DNA of 64,000 nt, taken from NCBI GenBank assembly GCA_035516255.1, contig DATJAL010000061.1, forward strand, positions 1 through 64,000, given 5' to 3'. This document shows, one piece after another, positions 1 through 8,261 of this stretch. The notes under the pieces were generated by a model. That model ran no database searches, had not been told where the DNA came from, and was given only the letters and a program-made list of their open reading frames with translations. Every line of letters begins with the position of its first letter. Positions within the stretch are counted from its first letter, which is position 1. This DNA is from Chitinivibrionales bacterium (lineage in GTDB: Bacteria; Fibrobacterota; Chitinivibrionia; Chitinivibrionales; FEN-1185). The translations under genes were made by a program, and so were the position numbers.

Positions 1-111
1 CGAGAATTGTTTGAGTATATTGAGCATGTGTATAATGGCCAGAGAATCCATACGGCGATCGGCATGCCGCCCCGTATATTTGAGTCTGTAAAGTTGAACC
101 AATGTGCCTAA
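1..111 (+). CDS. IS3-family transposase, C-terminal fragment (cut by window edge)
   Basis: The first 36 codons read in frame 1 to a TAA at 109-111. The translation contains EYIEHVYNGQRIHTAIGMPP, which matches the end of the DDE integrase core of IS3-family OrfB proteins (a YN-x-x-R-x-H-x-A-x-G pattern just after the catalytic Glu region). The rest of the gene lies outside the window, so whether it is intact cannot be judged. The inverted-repeat-like end of the element follows within 40 bases, and the interrupted gene begins right after it. Confidence 0.8.
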   Translation, partial: RELFEYIEHVYNGQRIHTAIGMPPRIFESVKLNQCA

Positions 112-117
112 ACGAGT

Positions 118-148
118 GTCCATTTTAAGGAGTCAGGTCCAGTGTACA
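118..148 (+). mobile_element. Right end (inverted repeat) of the IS3-type element
   Basis: The stretch TGTCCATTTTAAGGAGTCAG followed by GTCCAGTGTACA lies directly after the transposase stop. Read on the opposite strand it starts TGTACACTGGACC, in keeping with the TG...CA ends of IS3-family elements. Immediately afterwards the sequence switches to the open frame of a tail-fibre-like gene. The exact last base (148 or 150) is uncertain because the left end and target duplication are not visible. Confidence 0.6.
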
Positions 149-179
149 CATCTATACTGATGCAAATGGTAAAGCCTTA

Positions 180-656
180 ATGGTTGAAAGTGGACTCGTA
201 GGTATTGGCAATACGTCGCCGGGTACTATTGACGGAGCGCAACTAAAGCTTGATGTCACCGGATATGCTGGGTTTAACGGTCTGCGTGTAGGGTTGGACG
301 GTTCCAATGATATTTTAGCTGATTCCGCCAACGGTCTTACCATCACTTCAAAGAACGCCAGCGCAAAAATGCAATTCAAAACAGGCGGAACTTCTAATAT
401 CCGTATGACAATTGACTCAGGGGGAAACGTCGGAATAGGCCAGACAAATCCGGGGTCCAAGCTTGATGTTGCTGGTGCTCTTACTTTGGAACCTACAAAT
501 ACTCCGGCCAATCCTGCGTCGAGCGCAGAAGGCAGGATTTACATTCGCAACAACAAGCTAATTATTCAGTACAATGATGCTGGAACCATCCGATACAAGT
601 ACCTTGCCCTTAACGGAACGGGGGTAACGTGGGTGCATACCACGACTGCGCCGTAA
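180..656 (+). CDS. Tail-fibre-like protein with GIG repeats, 5' end lost to IS insertion
   Basis: The 158-residue product has VGIGNTSPG at residues 7-15 and GGNVGIGQTNPGSKLDVAG at 81-99. This is the repeat style of phage tail-fibre and bacterial adhesin-like proteins that carry collar or head domains. The frame stays open upstream of the first ATG (encoding IYTDANGKAL) back to the IS boundary near 148 and then meets a stop inside the IS end. The real gene therefore began further upstream and was broken by the insertion. No ribosome binding site precedes the ATG at 180. It is probably a non-functional remnant, though an internal start cannot be excluded. A hairpin terminator follows at 682. 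Confidence 0.6.
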   Translation: MVESGLVGIGNTSPGTIDGAQLKLDVTGYAGFNGLRVGLDGSNDILADSANGLTITSKNASAKMQFKTGGTSNIRMTIDSGGNVGIGQTNPGSKLDVAGALTLEPTNTPANPASSAEGRIYIRNNKLIIQYNDAGTIRYKYLALNGTGVTWVHTTTAP

Positions 657-681
657 TTTGTTCGTGACGGAATAGTTCCGG

Positions 682-709
682 GGTGATGGCCGCTCTGGCC
701 ATCACCCTT
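682..709 (+). terminator. Hairpin terminator after the tail-fibre fragment
   Basis: GGTGATGGCC (682-691) pairs perfectly with GGCCATCACC (697-706) across a 5-base loop and is followed by a short CTTT. It lies between convergent genes. The stem could act on the minus strand as well, but the T tract is on the plus side and is weak. Confidence 0.55.
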
Positions 710-2401
710 TCAGAAGGGAAGCCGGTATGTCGAGAGACCCAGATTTCGGTCAACCAGATAAATTGTATTCCCAAAAATGTGAATGTCATCACCGCCCCTA
801 CTCGGCTGAAATTTCGCAACAAACGTACCTTGTGCGTCGAAAATGTGTACTTCAAGAACGCCTTGACCACCGAAGTCAACAACATCTCGCGTGTAAAGTC
901 GCCCCTTAGTATCAATAGCCATTATGTTTGGGCTACCGCTTGTCCCAACTCTAAATTCGGTACTGCTTATCGTCACCAATGAGGTATCCACTACATGAAT
1001 ACACTGGCAAATGCCATCACCAACGAATACCGTTCTGCTGGCGCTTGCTACAATCTCCACGGCCGACTGCACCTGGACACTATCGACTATTCGCCCGGTG
1101 GAATCCTCTTTAGCAATGGTATGGCCGTTATTATAGATAACGTACAGATAATTGTTTGAATCAATCGCCAAATAAACGGGCTGGGTAACTGCCCAATGTC
1201 CAAGCGTTGTGCCGTCTGCCGCATATTTATTGATACCGTTCGACGAGACTGCATAAATCCTGCCACGTGAATCGACAGCTACGTCTGTGGGTGAATTCAA
1301 ATCGCCCGAACCAATTACTCTTATGGAATCACCAGTCCTGTTGAAAACTCTTACAAAACTGTCACCGATGTAAACACCATAGAATAAAGAATCTGGCCCA
1401 ATAGCAAATCGGTCTACCGGCTTCAATTGAGGAACGCTATCGATCAGTGCGATGTTGGTAACCACCTTAATGGTTGTGCCTCCGCTGAACTTTCCCGCAT
1501 TGTCACCCTTGTCGATGGAAACCACCTTGTACTCATAGCTCTGGTCTTGAATCCCCGTGCTGTCTCTGTAAACCGTACCTCTGACCAACGTAGTCCCGTT
1601 GATCGGTGTCTGGCCGAAGCTTGAGTCAACATTCCGCCGATATACGTTGTACCCCTTGACCAATGCCGAATCCTCTTTGTTCCAGGTGAGCGTGACTATC
1701 TGCCTTGCGGTGTCATAACTAATCTTCAATCCCGTTGGTATTGGAATCCCTGTAAACGGCAGTACGATCGTATCAGCCAAGGTATCATTCTTTCCTGCCC
1801 TCACCGCCAGACTCGTATCCAGCACGCCATAGTTGTCCAGAACTGAGAGAATGCGCACGTTATAGCTGCCTTGCGCCATGTTTGCCAGCGTAAAATTACC
1901 CACTGAATCTTGCGGCTCTGTGAGGGTATTGGTTCCCATCACGATAATGAAGACTTTGCGGGCGTCATCGCCCGGTTGCAGGCGGATAACACCCCGCAAA
2001 GAACCAGGGGCTTTCAGGGTATCGGTGGGCGGATTGATCGTGGAGTCTTTGACTACTTTTATGGAGTCCTGGTATACAACTCCGCTATCGCCGGTGGCGA
2101 GTACGTTATAAGTGCCGGTGTTAAGTTTTGCGGCGTAGTTGCCGTTACTGTCGGTGATTGCGGAGTCAACGGTTGCGGCTGTCGCCAAAATTTTTCCCAA
2201 TCCGCCGGTGCGCGGGTTGTAATTGACCGGGTAGAAGCGGACGGTAGCATGCGCAGCCGGCGTTCCGCCGGGGTTATACAGCATTGCTGAAACGCTCGGG
2301 TTCCCTACCTCTGTCCCACCCGCAATATTTTTCGTACAATGAAGGAAAATGAGAGAAGTTAGGACCACTAGAATTGCTGCTGCCAACAATAGTTTTTTCA
2401 T
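710..2401 (-). CDS. Large surface lipoprotein with carboxypeptidase-regulatory-like, FN3 and NHL-like regions
   Basis: The 563-residue protein begins with a hydrophobic leader ending LIFLHC; Cys22 is the likely lipidation site, although His at -1 is atypical. The region around residues 30-135 resembles a carboxypeptidase regulatory (CarboxypepD_reg) fold, with a second such stretch to about 215. A fibronectin type III-like region follows (WNKEDSALVKGYNVYRR). The C-terminal 230 residues contain repeats such as LNSPTDVAVDSRGRIYAV, typical of NHL or beta-propeller blades. The gene starts three bases after the stop of the upstream TIGR02147 regulator, so the two are almost certainly co-transcribed. 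The role is unknown; a surface-exposed binding or sensing protein is an inference from the domains. No enzyme active site was recognised. Confidence 0.8.
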   Translation of the reverse strand: MKKLLLAAAILVVLTSLIFLHCTKNIAGGTEVGNPSVSAMLYNPGGTPAAHATVRFYPVNYNPRTGGLGKILATAATVDSAITDSNGNYAAKLNTGTYNVLATGDSGVVYQDSIKVVKDSTINPPTDTLKAPGSLRGVIRLQPGDDARKVFIIVMGTNTLTEPQDSVGNFTLANMAQGSYNVRILSVLDNYGVLDTSLAVRAGKNDTLADTIVLPFTGIPIPTGLKISYDTARQIVTLTWNKEDSALVKGYNVYRRNVDSSFGQTPINGTTLVRGTVYRDSTGIQDQSYEYKVVSIDKGDNAGKFSGGTTIKVVTNIALIDSVPQLKPVDRFAIGPDSLFYGVYIGDSFVRVFNRTGDSIRVIGSGDLNSPTDVAVDSRGRIYAVSSNGINKYAADGTTLGHWAVTQPVYLAIDSNNYLYVIYNNGHTIAKEDSTGRIVDSVQVQSAVEIVASASRTVFVGDGICQCIHVVDTSLVTISSTEFRVGTSGSPNIMAIDTKGRLYTRDVVDFGGQGVLEVHIFDAQGTFVAKFQPSRGGDDIHIFGNTIYLVDRNLGLSTYRLPF

Positions 2402-2404
2402 ATC

Positions 2405-3238
2405 TTATTCCTCTTTTTCTTCCGTTGACACCGGAAAACACTGGAAATTCACCGCGAACACCTGCGCCGGGTTCCGTTCGGCTTCTGCTATTGACAAAAG
2501 CCTGCCTCTGCACTCCGCGATCGCATCAACAGCTTGTTTATATGATTCCTTTGAGAGGCCGACTATGCAAGCAGTAACATTTCTTTCGTCCTTGTTATGC
2601 GAGTCCAAAGATTCAATCGCCAGATGTCCCAGATTTTTATGGAAATTCATTGCCGCGACCGATGTTACTTCGGGGCCTGTGCTGATAACGGGAGGGCTCT
2701 GCACGAAGTGCCCGCCTTTTTCCTTTATCAAGCCAAGTTCAAGGAGAAGCTGAAAGGATTTTCTCGCCTGGGATTCGGTGATCCGCGGCGTGACACGTTT
2801 TGCCAGTTTGGCAAAATCTTTTTTAAATCCTTTTTGCGTCACAATCTCGCGTATCACGGCGTTGTGCCAATTGCTCAAATACGAATAAAGCCGCTCGTCG
2901 ATCTTGCCTGCGCTGGAATTTTTCCTCATCACCATCATCCTTGAGAAATACCGGTCTTTTTCCCTGTGCGTTTTGGCCTGGGTGAAATTCACCATGTTTT
3001 CGAAATAGTCGGATTCCTTGGGGCTGAGTTTGAAAAGGTCGCACAGCTTGAGGCACAGGGTCTGGTTGAGGTTTCTTTTTCCCTGCATCACGAGCCAGAG
3101 AAAGTTGGAGGTTGAAAGCCCGAGCTTGAACGCGGCAAAACGGTGGGAGAATGTATGGTTCAATTGCTTGTGTTCGTTGAACACGTCTTTAAGATATAGC
3201 CGATAATCGGTGTACTCATAAATATTGGTTTTTTTCAT
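2405..3238 (-). CDS. TIGR02147 family protein (Fibrobacterota-type putative transcriptional regulator)
   Basis: I chose the internal ATG (product starts MKKTNIYEYTDYRLYLKDVF, 277 residues) because AAGGA lies seven bases upstream; the longer frame adds ten residues with no ribosome site. YxDYRxYLKDxF at the N-terminus, followed by a helix-turn-helix-like stretch (FAAFKLGLSTSNFLWLVMQG) and FxxMVxFTQAKTHREKDRYF, is the signature of the TIGR02147 family, known mainly from Fibrobacter relatives and some deltaproteobacteria. Its members are thought to be DNA-binding regulators, but targets are not established. It heads an operon with the lipoprotein immediately downstream, suggesting it controls that gene or that both respond to the same cue. 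Confidence 0.85.
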   Translation of the reverse strand: MKKTNIYEYTDYRLYLKDVFNEHKQLNHTFSHRFAAFKLGLSTSNFLWLVMQGKRNLNQTLCLKLCDLFKLSPKESDYFENMVNFTQAKTHREKDRYFSRMMVMRKNSSAGKIDERLYSYLSNWHNAVIREIVTQKGFKKDFAKLAKRVTPRITESQARKSFQLLLELGLIKEKGGHFVQSPPVISTGPEVTSVAAMNFHKNLGHLAIESLDSHNKDERNVTACIVGLSKESYKQAVDAIAECRGRLLSIAEAERNPAQVFAVNFQCFPVSTEEKEE

Positions 3239-3428
3239 GGATAAATCCTTTTGAATATAACATACCAAAATGGGCGGGGGATGTCAATAGGGAAGAAAAA
3301 ATATCGTGTTCATTTAGAACACAGTCTGCTGGCAAAGCCTTGTTAATTTGCGGTCTGTGATATCTTCAATCCTTTATTTATTTTTATCTTTCTTGGAAAA
3401 TTCAATCTCTATCAAAAAAGGACAACCC

Positions 3429-4280
3429 ATGCCTCCGCTCATTCTCGACGGCGCCTCCCTCGCAAAGTCAATCGAAGAATCCCTCAGGCCCCGCGTTGAA
3501 GCGGTTGCAAAGAAAACAGGCGCGGTCCCAATCCTGGCCACCATTCTGGTGGGCGCTGACCCGGCAAGTGCCACCTATGTAAAAATGAAGGGCAATGCCT
3601 GTTCGCGCGTGGGCATGCAATCGAAAAAGGTGGAGCTTCCCGAAGCGACGACCACCGAACAATTGCTTGCCGCGATCGACGGGCTTAATGCCGATAAAAA
3701 CGTCCACGGCATCCTTCTGCAGCACCCGGTGCCGGGCCACATTGACGAGCGGCAATGCTTTGACCGCATCGCTCTCGGCAAGGACGTTGACGGCGTGACT
3801 TGCCTGGGTTTCGGCCGCATGGCAATGGGCGAGGCGGCCTACGGCAGCTGCACGCCCGCCGGCATCATGACCTTGCTCGAACATTACAAAATCCCGTTCG
3901 CGGGAAAGCACGCCGTGGTGGTGGGCAGGAGCCCGATTCTCGGCAAACCCATGGCCATGATGCTGCTCAACAAGCATGCAACGGTCACCATCTGCCATTC
4001 AAGAACGCAGGACCTGCCGGGTCTGGTGCGTCAGGCCGACATCGTGGTGGGCGCGGTGGGGAAACCGAAATTCATCAAGGCGGACTGGATAAAGGACGGC
4101 GCGGTGATCGTTGACGCCGGATACCATCCGGGCAAGGTGGGCGACGTTGACCTTGAGGGAGCAGCGCCGCGCTCAAGCGCCTACACGCCCGTTCCCGGCG
4201 GGGTGGGGCCGATGACGATCGCGACGCTCCTGCGGCAAACGGTAGAGGCCGCCGAAAAGGCCTGCGGTATCGGTAAATAA
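3429..4280 (+). CDS. folD: Bifunctional methylenetetrahydrofolate dehydrogenase / methenyltetrahydrofolate cyclohydrolase (FolD)
   Basis: FolD interconverts 5,10-methylene-, 5,10-methenyl- and 10-formyl-tetrahydrofolate in the cytoplasm, supplying one-carbon units. The 283-residue length is normal for the family. Visible signatures are Y50-x3-K54 ([10 protein letters not shown]; the Lys is catalytic in E. coli FolD), KDVDGV, the nucleotide-binding [16 protein letters not shown] and the C-terminal [14 protein letters not shown] took the ATG at 3429 because AAAGGA lies six bases upstream and the product then begins PPLILDG, as in homologues; the longer frame encodes an unrelated hydrophobic leader. 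It stands alone, divergent from the TIGR02147 gene, and is followed by repeat-rich intergenic DNA. Confidence 0.95.
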   Translation: MPPLILDGASLAKSIEESLRPRVEAVAKKTGAVPILATILVGADPASATYVKMKGNACSRVGMQSKKVELPEATTTEQLLAAIDGLNADKNVHGILLQHPVPGHIDERQCFDRIALGKDVDGVTCLGFGRMAMGEAAYGSCTPAGIMTLLEHYKIPFAGKHAVVVGRSPILGKPMAMMLLNKHATVTICHSRTQDLPGLVRQADIVVGAVGKPKFIKADWIKDGAVIVDAGYHPGKVGDVDLEGAAPRSSAYTPVPGGVGPMTIATLLRQTVEAAEKACGIGK

Positions 4281-4283
4281 GAT

Positions 4284-4313
4284 TGCCACAGAGACACAGT
4301 GGGCACAGAGAAA
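4284..4313 (+). repeat. Repeat C: GCCACAGAGACACAG-type intergenic element
   Basis: GCCACAGAGACACAG is followed by a second GGGCACAGAGAAAA. Closely similar sequence lies at 20274-20302 (upstream of the expansin gene) and, more diverged and inverted, at 41888-41912 and 41966-41992. Such repeats are common between genes in environmental bacterial genomes; no function is known. Confidence 0.6.
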
Positions 4314-4424
4314 ATTGTAGTTTGACAGCCGAGAAAAGTCTATTTCATAGCCGCAGCTATCAGCGGCCACCGGTCAGCAGCCAGTCAATCTGCAAGAAGT
4401 AAACCAATCTGAATGATTTGCTTT

Positions 4425-4500
4425 TTGTGACATAACCTCTGTCCCCCTGCCCCTTTCCCCGAATCAGGAAAAGGGGAGCGGAAGCAACCTGTCGTTTCCA
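4425..4500 (+). repeat. Palindromic intergenic repeat with CCGAATC core
   Basis: TGACATAACCTCTGTCCCC leads into CCCTTTCCCCGAATCAGG and AAAAGGGGAGC, an imperfect inverted repeat around CGAATC. A related copy lies at 8262-8325 (GACATGACCTCGCCCC ... CCTCTCCGAATCGAAGAGG). Both copies sit 60-150 bases before a family A repeat, so the two may form a composite element. Confidence 0.5.
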
Positions 4501-4548
4501 ATGTTTCACGATGGTAAGTAAACTCGTTAGATTCCTGTTCAGCTGTCG

Positions 4549-4735
4549 TCACAAGGGTGCGCCCAACAGAAGGTTCAGGCTTGCAGCTATTGGTACCTGG
4601 CCGCACCCAGGAGGGGGTAGCGGAGGACCGGCCGCGCTGGATTTCGGATACGATATCGTAGGAAATAATTTGGAGCGCGACCGGGCCGTAGCGAGGGGGA
4701 AACCTCCCCCAACCAGAATTTTTTTCAAAAATTAA
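4549..4735 (+). repeat. Family A structured repeat, copy A1
   Basis: GGGTGCGCCC (4555-4564) pairs with GGCCGCACCC (4599-4608). A middle stem GACCGGCCGCGCT (from about 4626) pairs with AGCGCGACCGG (from about 4674) with one mismatch. A terminal hairpin GGGGG (4695-4699) / CCCCC (4706-4710) is followed by ACCAGAATTTTTTT. The end abuts the stop codon of the minus-strand gene at 4732. It is one of six forward copies in the window and could be a small RNA with its own terminator or a non-autonomous mobile element; the sequence alone does not decide. Confidence 0.65.
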
Positions 4736-5466
4736 ATTCTTACCATCATCGCTAATTTTATCGCCTCATACAGCGACTTCACCAGCGGCGGCGCGTAAAA
4801 CCGTTTGGCGTATTTCACGATATCGGCGTCGGGCTTCTTTTCCCGGTTGAACCACGAATACAAAAAGGGCCTTCCCGTGTCGCTCCTTCCGGTGCGCTCG
4901 TAAATGACGCGCCCGGTTTTGTCCCATATCTGCACGTGAAAGCTCGTTTTGGCCGTATAGGAAGTGGGCCGTTCATAGGAAGGGCCGTTGAACCTGTCGT
5001 GGCGCCAGCCCGTTGGCCGGATCGCCGCGTTCCTGATTTCGCAGGAATAGGGCACGGCGATGAAGTCGGCGCCGTGCTTTTTCGCCAGGGACTGCACGCG
5101 CAGCGAAATGTCGCGGAGGTTCGCCGTGTCCTTGTCGAGCAGGGAATAGCCGCCGCGCCTGAAATCAGAAAGGGAATCGAGCGTGTCCGGCTTGCTTTGG
5201 CACAATCTGAAATTCTGTGAGACCTCAAAGGAGAGCAGCGCATTCGCGGCCCGGATAAAAAAGGAATCGTTGAAAAGGGAATCGGGGATCGCCTTGGTGT
5301 TGTCCACGTAGAGGACATGGAGGGTGTCAAGCGGCAGGCACAGCACTGTTTTTCCTTTGTCAAGAAGAAGGCCGGCGCTGTCGTTTTCGTAGGTCGCCAT
5401 TCGGCCCGCGCAGCCGGCCAGGCACAGGGCCGCAATCGGGACCAACAGGGACAGGTTCTTTTTCAT
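4732..5466 (-). CDS. Hypothetical lipoprotein
   Basis: The 244-residue product starts MKKNLSLLVPIAALCLAGC; LAGC is a good lipobox with lipidated Cys19, so the mature protein should be anchored to a membrane facing the periplasm or surface. The rest is soluble and mixed alpha/beta, with VLCLPLDTLHVLYVDN near the start and the motif HGADFIAVPYSCEIRN in the middle; KTSFHVQIWDKTGRVIYERT resembles outer-membrane assembly-associated lipoproteins only in general style. I do not recognise a named family. It stands alone, convergent with folD across a repeat-filled gap and divergent from the membrane protein at 5676. Confidence 0.75.
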   Translation of the reverse strand: MKKNLSLLVPIAALCLAGCAGRMATYENDSAGLLLDKGKTVLCLPLDTLHVLYVDNTKAIPDSLFNDSFFIRAANALLSFEVSQNFRLCQSKPDTLDSLSDFRRGGYSLLDKDTANLRDISLRVQSLAKKHGADFIAVPYSCEIRNAAIRPTGWRHDRFNGPSYERPTSYTAKTSFHVQIWDKTGRVIYERTGRSDTGRPFLYSWFNREKKPDADIVKYAKRFYAPPLVKSLYEAIKLAMMVRI

Positions 5467-5675
5467 ATTCGTCCGGTTTGCAACTGGTGATGGTGGTATA
5501 TTTATTTTATTGATATTCTATCTCCTAAAGATAGATTATCGTACGGTGCCGCAGGTAACCGTGATTTTCGCAGGACGCGGGTGGCGCGATGATGAACCAT
5601 GCTTCATCGCCGGGAATCCCGGCCGCATCAGCCCGCCTTCTATTCAGATAGGAACCTTTACCAAAGGAGTGTGCC

Positions 5676-6503
5676 ATGAACCGGCAGATATTGTTTTTTC
5701 TTGCGGCGGTGGCGGTGATCGTCATTATCATCGTCACGGTGGTCATGATGGGCCCGGGCAGGGTGGCGACGTCAAAGGAGCGGTCGGCGGCGAGCCTGGA
5801 AAATTCCGGCGTGTACGATTCTGCGATGTCGTCGTACGGCATGGCGCTCGTCGCAAAGACCGAGGGCAGGACCTTTCCCGATATTCCGAATAAAACCACG
5901 GCGGCAAACCTCAAGATATCGCAAATGAACCCACAGACCTGGGAGAAGCCCATTGCCGAAATCGTTGACTGGCTGAACGTGGACACAAAGGTGCCCGGCG
6001 AGGTGCAACAGCTTTTCGACGGGCTGGCGCGCTGCGAGCAGAAGGTCAACTACAAGAATTACATCTTTGAAATAAAAACGAACAAAGTGAAGCTCGACCA
6101 ATATAAAATGGTCTGGCGGCAGATGTTCTGCCCCGAATCCACGCTGCAGGCCGGGCTTGTCGAAAAGGCGTTTTCGCAGAGTGCGGTCATCATGACGATC
6201 ACCGGCAATGAAACGTATTCATACGATTTGAACTTTGTCAACACCGCAACGGGCAAGCGCATCAACGTGCCGGTGGATTTCGACAAGCCGGCGCCGTTTC
6301 TGATCAAGCCGGGATCGTACTGTCTTCTCATGAAGAGCAAGACCCTGTTCAAGCACGGGCTGCAGGCCGAACGGGACTGGACGTCCGGCACCGAGGCCGT
6401 TTCGTTTACCGTGCCCGATTCGGCGAACGTGATGTCGGCGATGTTGCGGACCGAGGTGGAAAGGAAGAAGGAAAAGGCTCCGCGCGGCGATTTGATGAAA
6501 TAA
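5676..6503 (+). CDS. Hypothetical membrane-anchored protein
   Basis: The 275-residue protein has one strongly hydrophobic segment at residues 4-26 (LFFLAAVAVIVIIIVTVVMM) and a soluble remainder, so it is probably an inner-membrane-anchored periplasmic protein. AAAGGAGTGTGCC supplies a good ribosome site before the ATG. The C-terminal half has beta-rich spacing (YSYDLNFVNTATGKRINVPV, PFLIKPGSYCLLMKS). No family was recognised and no catalytic motif is visible. It is followed at once by an inverted family A-like repeat. Confidence 0.7.
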   Translation: MNRQILFFLAAVAVIVIIIVTVVMMGPGRVATSKERSAASLENSGVYDSAMSSYGMALVAKTEGRTFPDIPNKTTAANLKISQMNPQTWEKPIAEIVDWLNVDTKVPGEVQQLFDGLARCEQKVNYKNYIFEIKTNKVKLDQYKMVWRQMFCPESTLQAGLVEKAFSQSAVIMTITGNETYSYDLNFVNTATGKRINVPVDFDKPAPFLIKPGSYCLLMKSKTLFKHGLQAERDWTSGTEAVSFTVPDSANVMSAMLRTEVERKKEKAPRGDLMK

Positions 6504-6511
6504 TTTTAAAA

Positions 6512-6650
6512 TTTTTGGCGGGGGAAGTCTCCCCCTGGCCCCCGGCTTCCGCCGCCTTCTTGACAAAAACAAAAATCGGGAAGGCGGCGGCGATCCGGGG
6601 GCACACCCCCTCTTTGGCGCCGGTACTCGGTGGTTTGCAGGCAGACTTGG
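6512..6650 (-). repeat. Family A-like repeat in inverted orientation
   Basis: Read on the minus strand it has an inner stem of GCCGCCGCCTT with AAGGCGGCGG, then GGGGGAGACTTCCCCC (6520-6535) as terminal hairpin. The inner stem and hairpin match copy A3 at 21312. The outer GGGTGCGCCC arm is not clear in this copy. The hairpin end lies 17 bases after the stop of the 5676 gene, so on the plus strand it could also work as a terminator-like stem. Confidence 0.55.
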
Positions 6651-6792
6651 TGGCTGGCGAGACGGTGGCGGTTACTCGAGCTATTATTTTGTGGAAAAAG
6701 AAGAATATTATAGACAGCACAGATAAAGTTGAAATAAAGTACTCGTCTGGCTGACCACTTGAGAAAAAAAATAAAACCGGCAAAAGGTCTTC

Positions 6793-6870
6793 TGCCCGGC
6801 GTTAGGTAGGACTGGAGGCCGCTCTGGAGAGCGGTGCTGCCCGGCGCCCCGCGAGCACTGGATTAAGCCG
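6793..6870 (+). repeat. Family B repeat, 5' part (copy B1a)
   Basis: GCGTTAGGTAGGACTGGAGG, GCCGCTCTGGAGAGCGG (a small hairpin) and TGCTGCCCGGCGCC resemble the 5' halves of the copies at 25343 (inverted), 33425 and 44105. The matching 3' half is at 7241-7376, on the far side of an AT-rich open frame. Confidence 0.5.
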
Positions 6871-6873
6871 AAA

Positions 6874-7215
6874 ATGAAACTAAAAATGCAAATGTTGAAA
6901 AAGTCAAATAATGATTTAATTGACGCGCTTGAAAAAAAGGGGTTCAATCGCGTACTTGTAGAGCAATTACTTGAAAATATAAAAAAAATATCTTTTAGGA
7001 ATATTCAACTAAAAATTGATGAGCCTGTCTTTTCAAAATATGGAATTTGGGATGCCTTCCTTGCCGATGATTTGATCTCGATGTCAAAACCAATTGTGGA
7101 TATTCCACAACAACGATGGAATGCATTTAACAATATTGGTTTGAAAAAGGCTACAATTCTGGATGTATGCAACTTCTTTGGGGCAATAACTGAATTGATT
7201 TTTTTTATTTGGTAA
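6874..7215 (+). CDS. AT-rich hypothetical ORF inserted between repeat halves
   Basis: The 113-residue product (MKLKMQMLKKSNNDLIDALE...) is basic and helix-rich at the start and ends with hydrophobic ITELIFFIW. Its DNA is strikingly richer in A+T than all neighbours and uses AAA, ATT and TTT freely, which suggests acquisition from elsewhere. No ribosome binding site is clear before the ATG and no family was recognised. It is framed by GC-rich repeat sequence, with GGTAGGACTGGAGG on the left and GGTTGGACTGGAGG on the right as a near direct repeat. It may be a small cassette or mobile passenger gene, or a decayed fragment. Confidence 0.5.
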   Translation: MKLKMQMLKKSNNDLIDALEKKGFNRVLVEQLLENIKKISFRNIQLKIDEPVFSKYGIWDAFLADDLISMSKPIVDIPQQRWNAFNNIGLKKATILDVCNFFGAITELIFFIW

Positions 7216-7240
7216 GACAAAAAGAAGAGGATGAATTTTC

Positions 7241-7376
7241 GCGCCAGGTTGGACTGGAGGGTGAGCTCAAACGAATTGCCGGCCGACCCCTCGCCGCAGG
7301 CGACTTCGGGCGGACCGGCAACGAGGCGAACAGCCGAGCCCGAAAGGAGAACCGGTGCCGTGACCGGCAGGCGCCC
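7241..7376 (+). repeat. Family B repeat, 3' part (copy B1b)
   Basis: ATTGCCGGCCGACCC (from about 7274) pairs with GGGCGGACCGGCAAC (to about 7322), and ACCGGTGCCGTGACCGG (7351-7367) forms a hairpin just before the terminal GGCGCC. The same order occurs at 44105-44310 and, inverted, at 25343-25547. Confidence 0.55.
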
Positions 7377-7390
7377 AAATCATATTGATA

Positions 7391-8212
7391 TTATTTTACT
7401 TTTAACTCAAATCCCGCCTGAATCGCAAAATACCCCTTCCCCCGGAACTGCGGATCCCGAAAGTACAGGCCAGCCATCACCGCGAGAAAATTCGATTCAA
7501 AGGTTTTCCATTCAGGCTGTATTATGGCCATGGCGCTCAGGCGGTCGGAGAACACCTTGGTGCCGAGCACTGAAAGGGTGTGGTAGTTGAGGCCGCTCAT
7601 GACCATTTTGTTTATTTCAACCAGAGCATAGGCGTCGTCCTGCACGTCGACGTCTTCCGTTTTGTGAAGTGCCCAGGAGTGTATTTCAAGAAAATAACCC
7701 GAGCTTTTCATATCGAAATAGTTCGCGGTGACGCAGTCGACCGCGATGAAACGGCCGAGCTTTACTTTTATTTCGGGTGCGGCAGAGCACCACCAGCCGT
7801 TGACCGAGGCGGGATGAATGGCCTTGCGCGCGGAGTCGCCGTAATCGGAAGTTGCCGTCGCCATGGGATAATACCCGTATCCGAAAACATTGAACATGCC
7901 GTAGTAGCCGCCGCGCAGGGTGATGTCGAAAAAGGCGATGGGCTCCAGGGTGACGCGCAGGCCCAGGAAATCGTCCGCCGGCGTCCATTCGTTCGCGAGT
8001 CCCGCGTCGAGTTTGGTGGATTTCCAGAAAATGTTTTTGCTTTTAGACAGGGGCAGCCGGTACTGGGCCCGGGAATCGAGCAGCACCCCGAGGGGGTTGA
8101 GTGAAAATCCCAAGGATTGATAATAGATAAGGCCTTGAGTGGCAAATGTAGATGAGGCAAAAAGAAAAATAGGAGCTAGAAGGACGATACTATTATGTCT
8201 GGCTCTTTTCAT
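7391..8212 (-). CDS. Outer-membrane barrel-like hypothetical protein
   Basis: The 273-residue product has a signal peptide (MKRARHNSIVLLAPIFLFAS, cleavage probably after FAT or FA) and then alternating hydrophobic and polar strands rich in Gly, Tyr and Phe (FFDITLRGGYYGMFNVFGYG; GKGYFAIQAGFELKVK at the end). The closing aromatic/hydrophobic strand is typical of outer-membrane beta-barrels. No specific family was recognised, and no partner genes share its transcript; the gaps on both sides are full of repeats. Confidence 0.7.
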   Translation of the reverse strand: MKRARHNSIVLLAPIFLFASSTFATQGLIYYQSLGFSLNPLGVLLDSRAQYRLPLSKSKNIFWKSTKLDAGLANEWTPADDFLGLRVTLEPIAFFDITLRGGYYGMFNVFGYGYYPMATATSDYGDSARKAIHPASVNGWWCSAAPEIKVKLGRFIAVDCVTANYFDMKSSGYFLEIHSWALHKTEDVDVQDDAYALVEINKMVMSGLNYHTLSVLGTKVFSDRLSAMAIIQPEWKTFESNFLAVMAGLYFRDPQFRGKGYFAIQAGFELKVK

Positions 8213-8261
8213 CTGTTTACAAAAATATAATTAATGGAAAATAGAAAATTTGTTTCTTAAG

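Noticed and set aside
6793-7376. Integron attC sites flanking the AT-rich ORF
   Set aside because: GTTRRRY heptamers (GTTAGGT, GTTGGAC) are present, but no matching RYYYAAC partners or attC-like stem were found at the right distance and no integrase gene is in the window.
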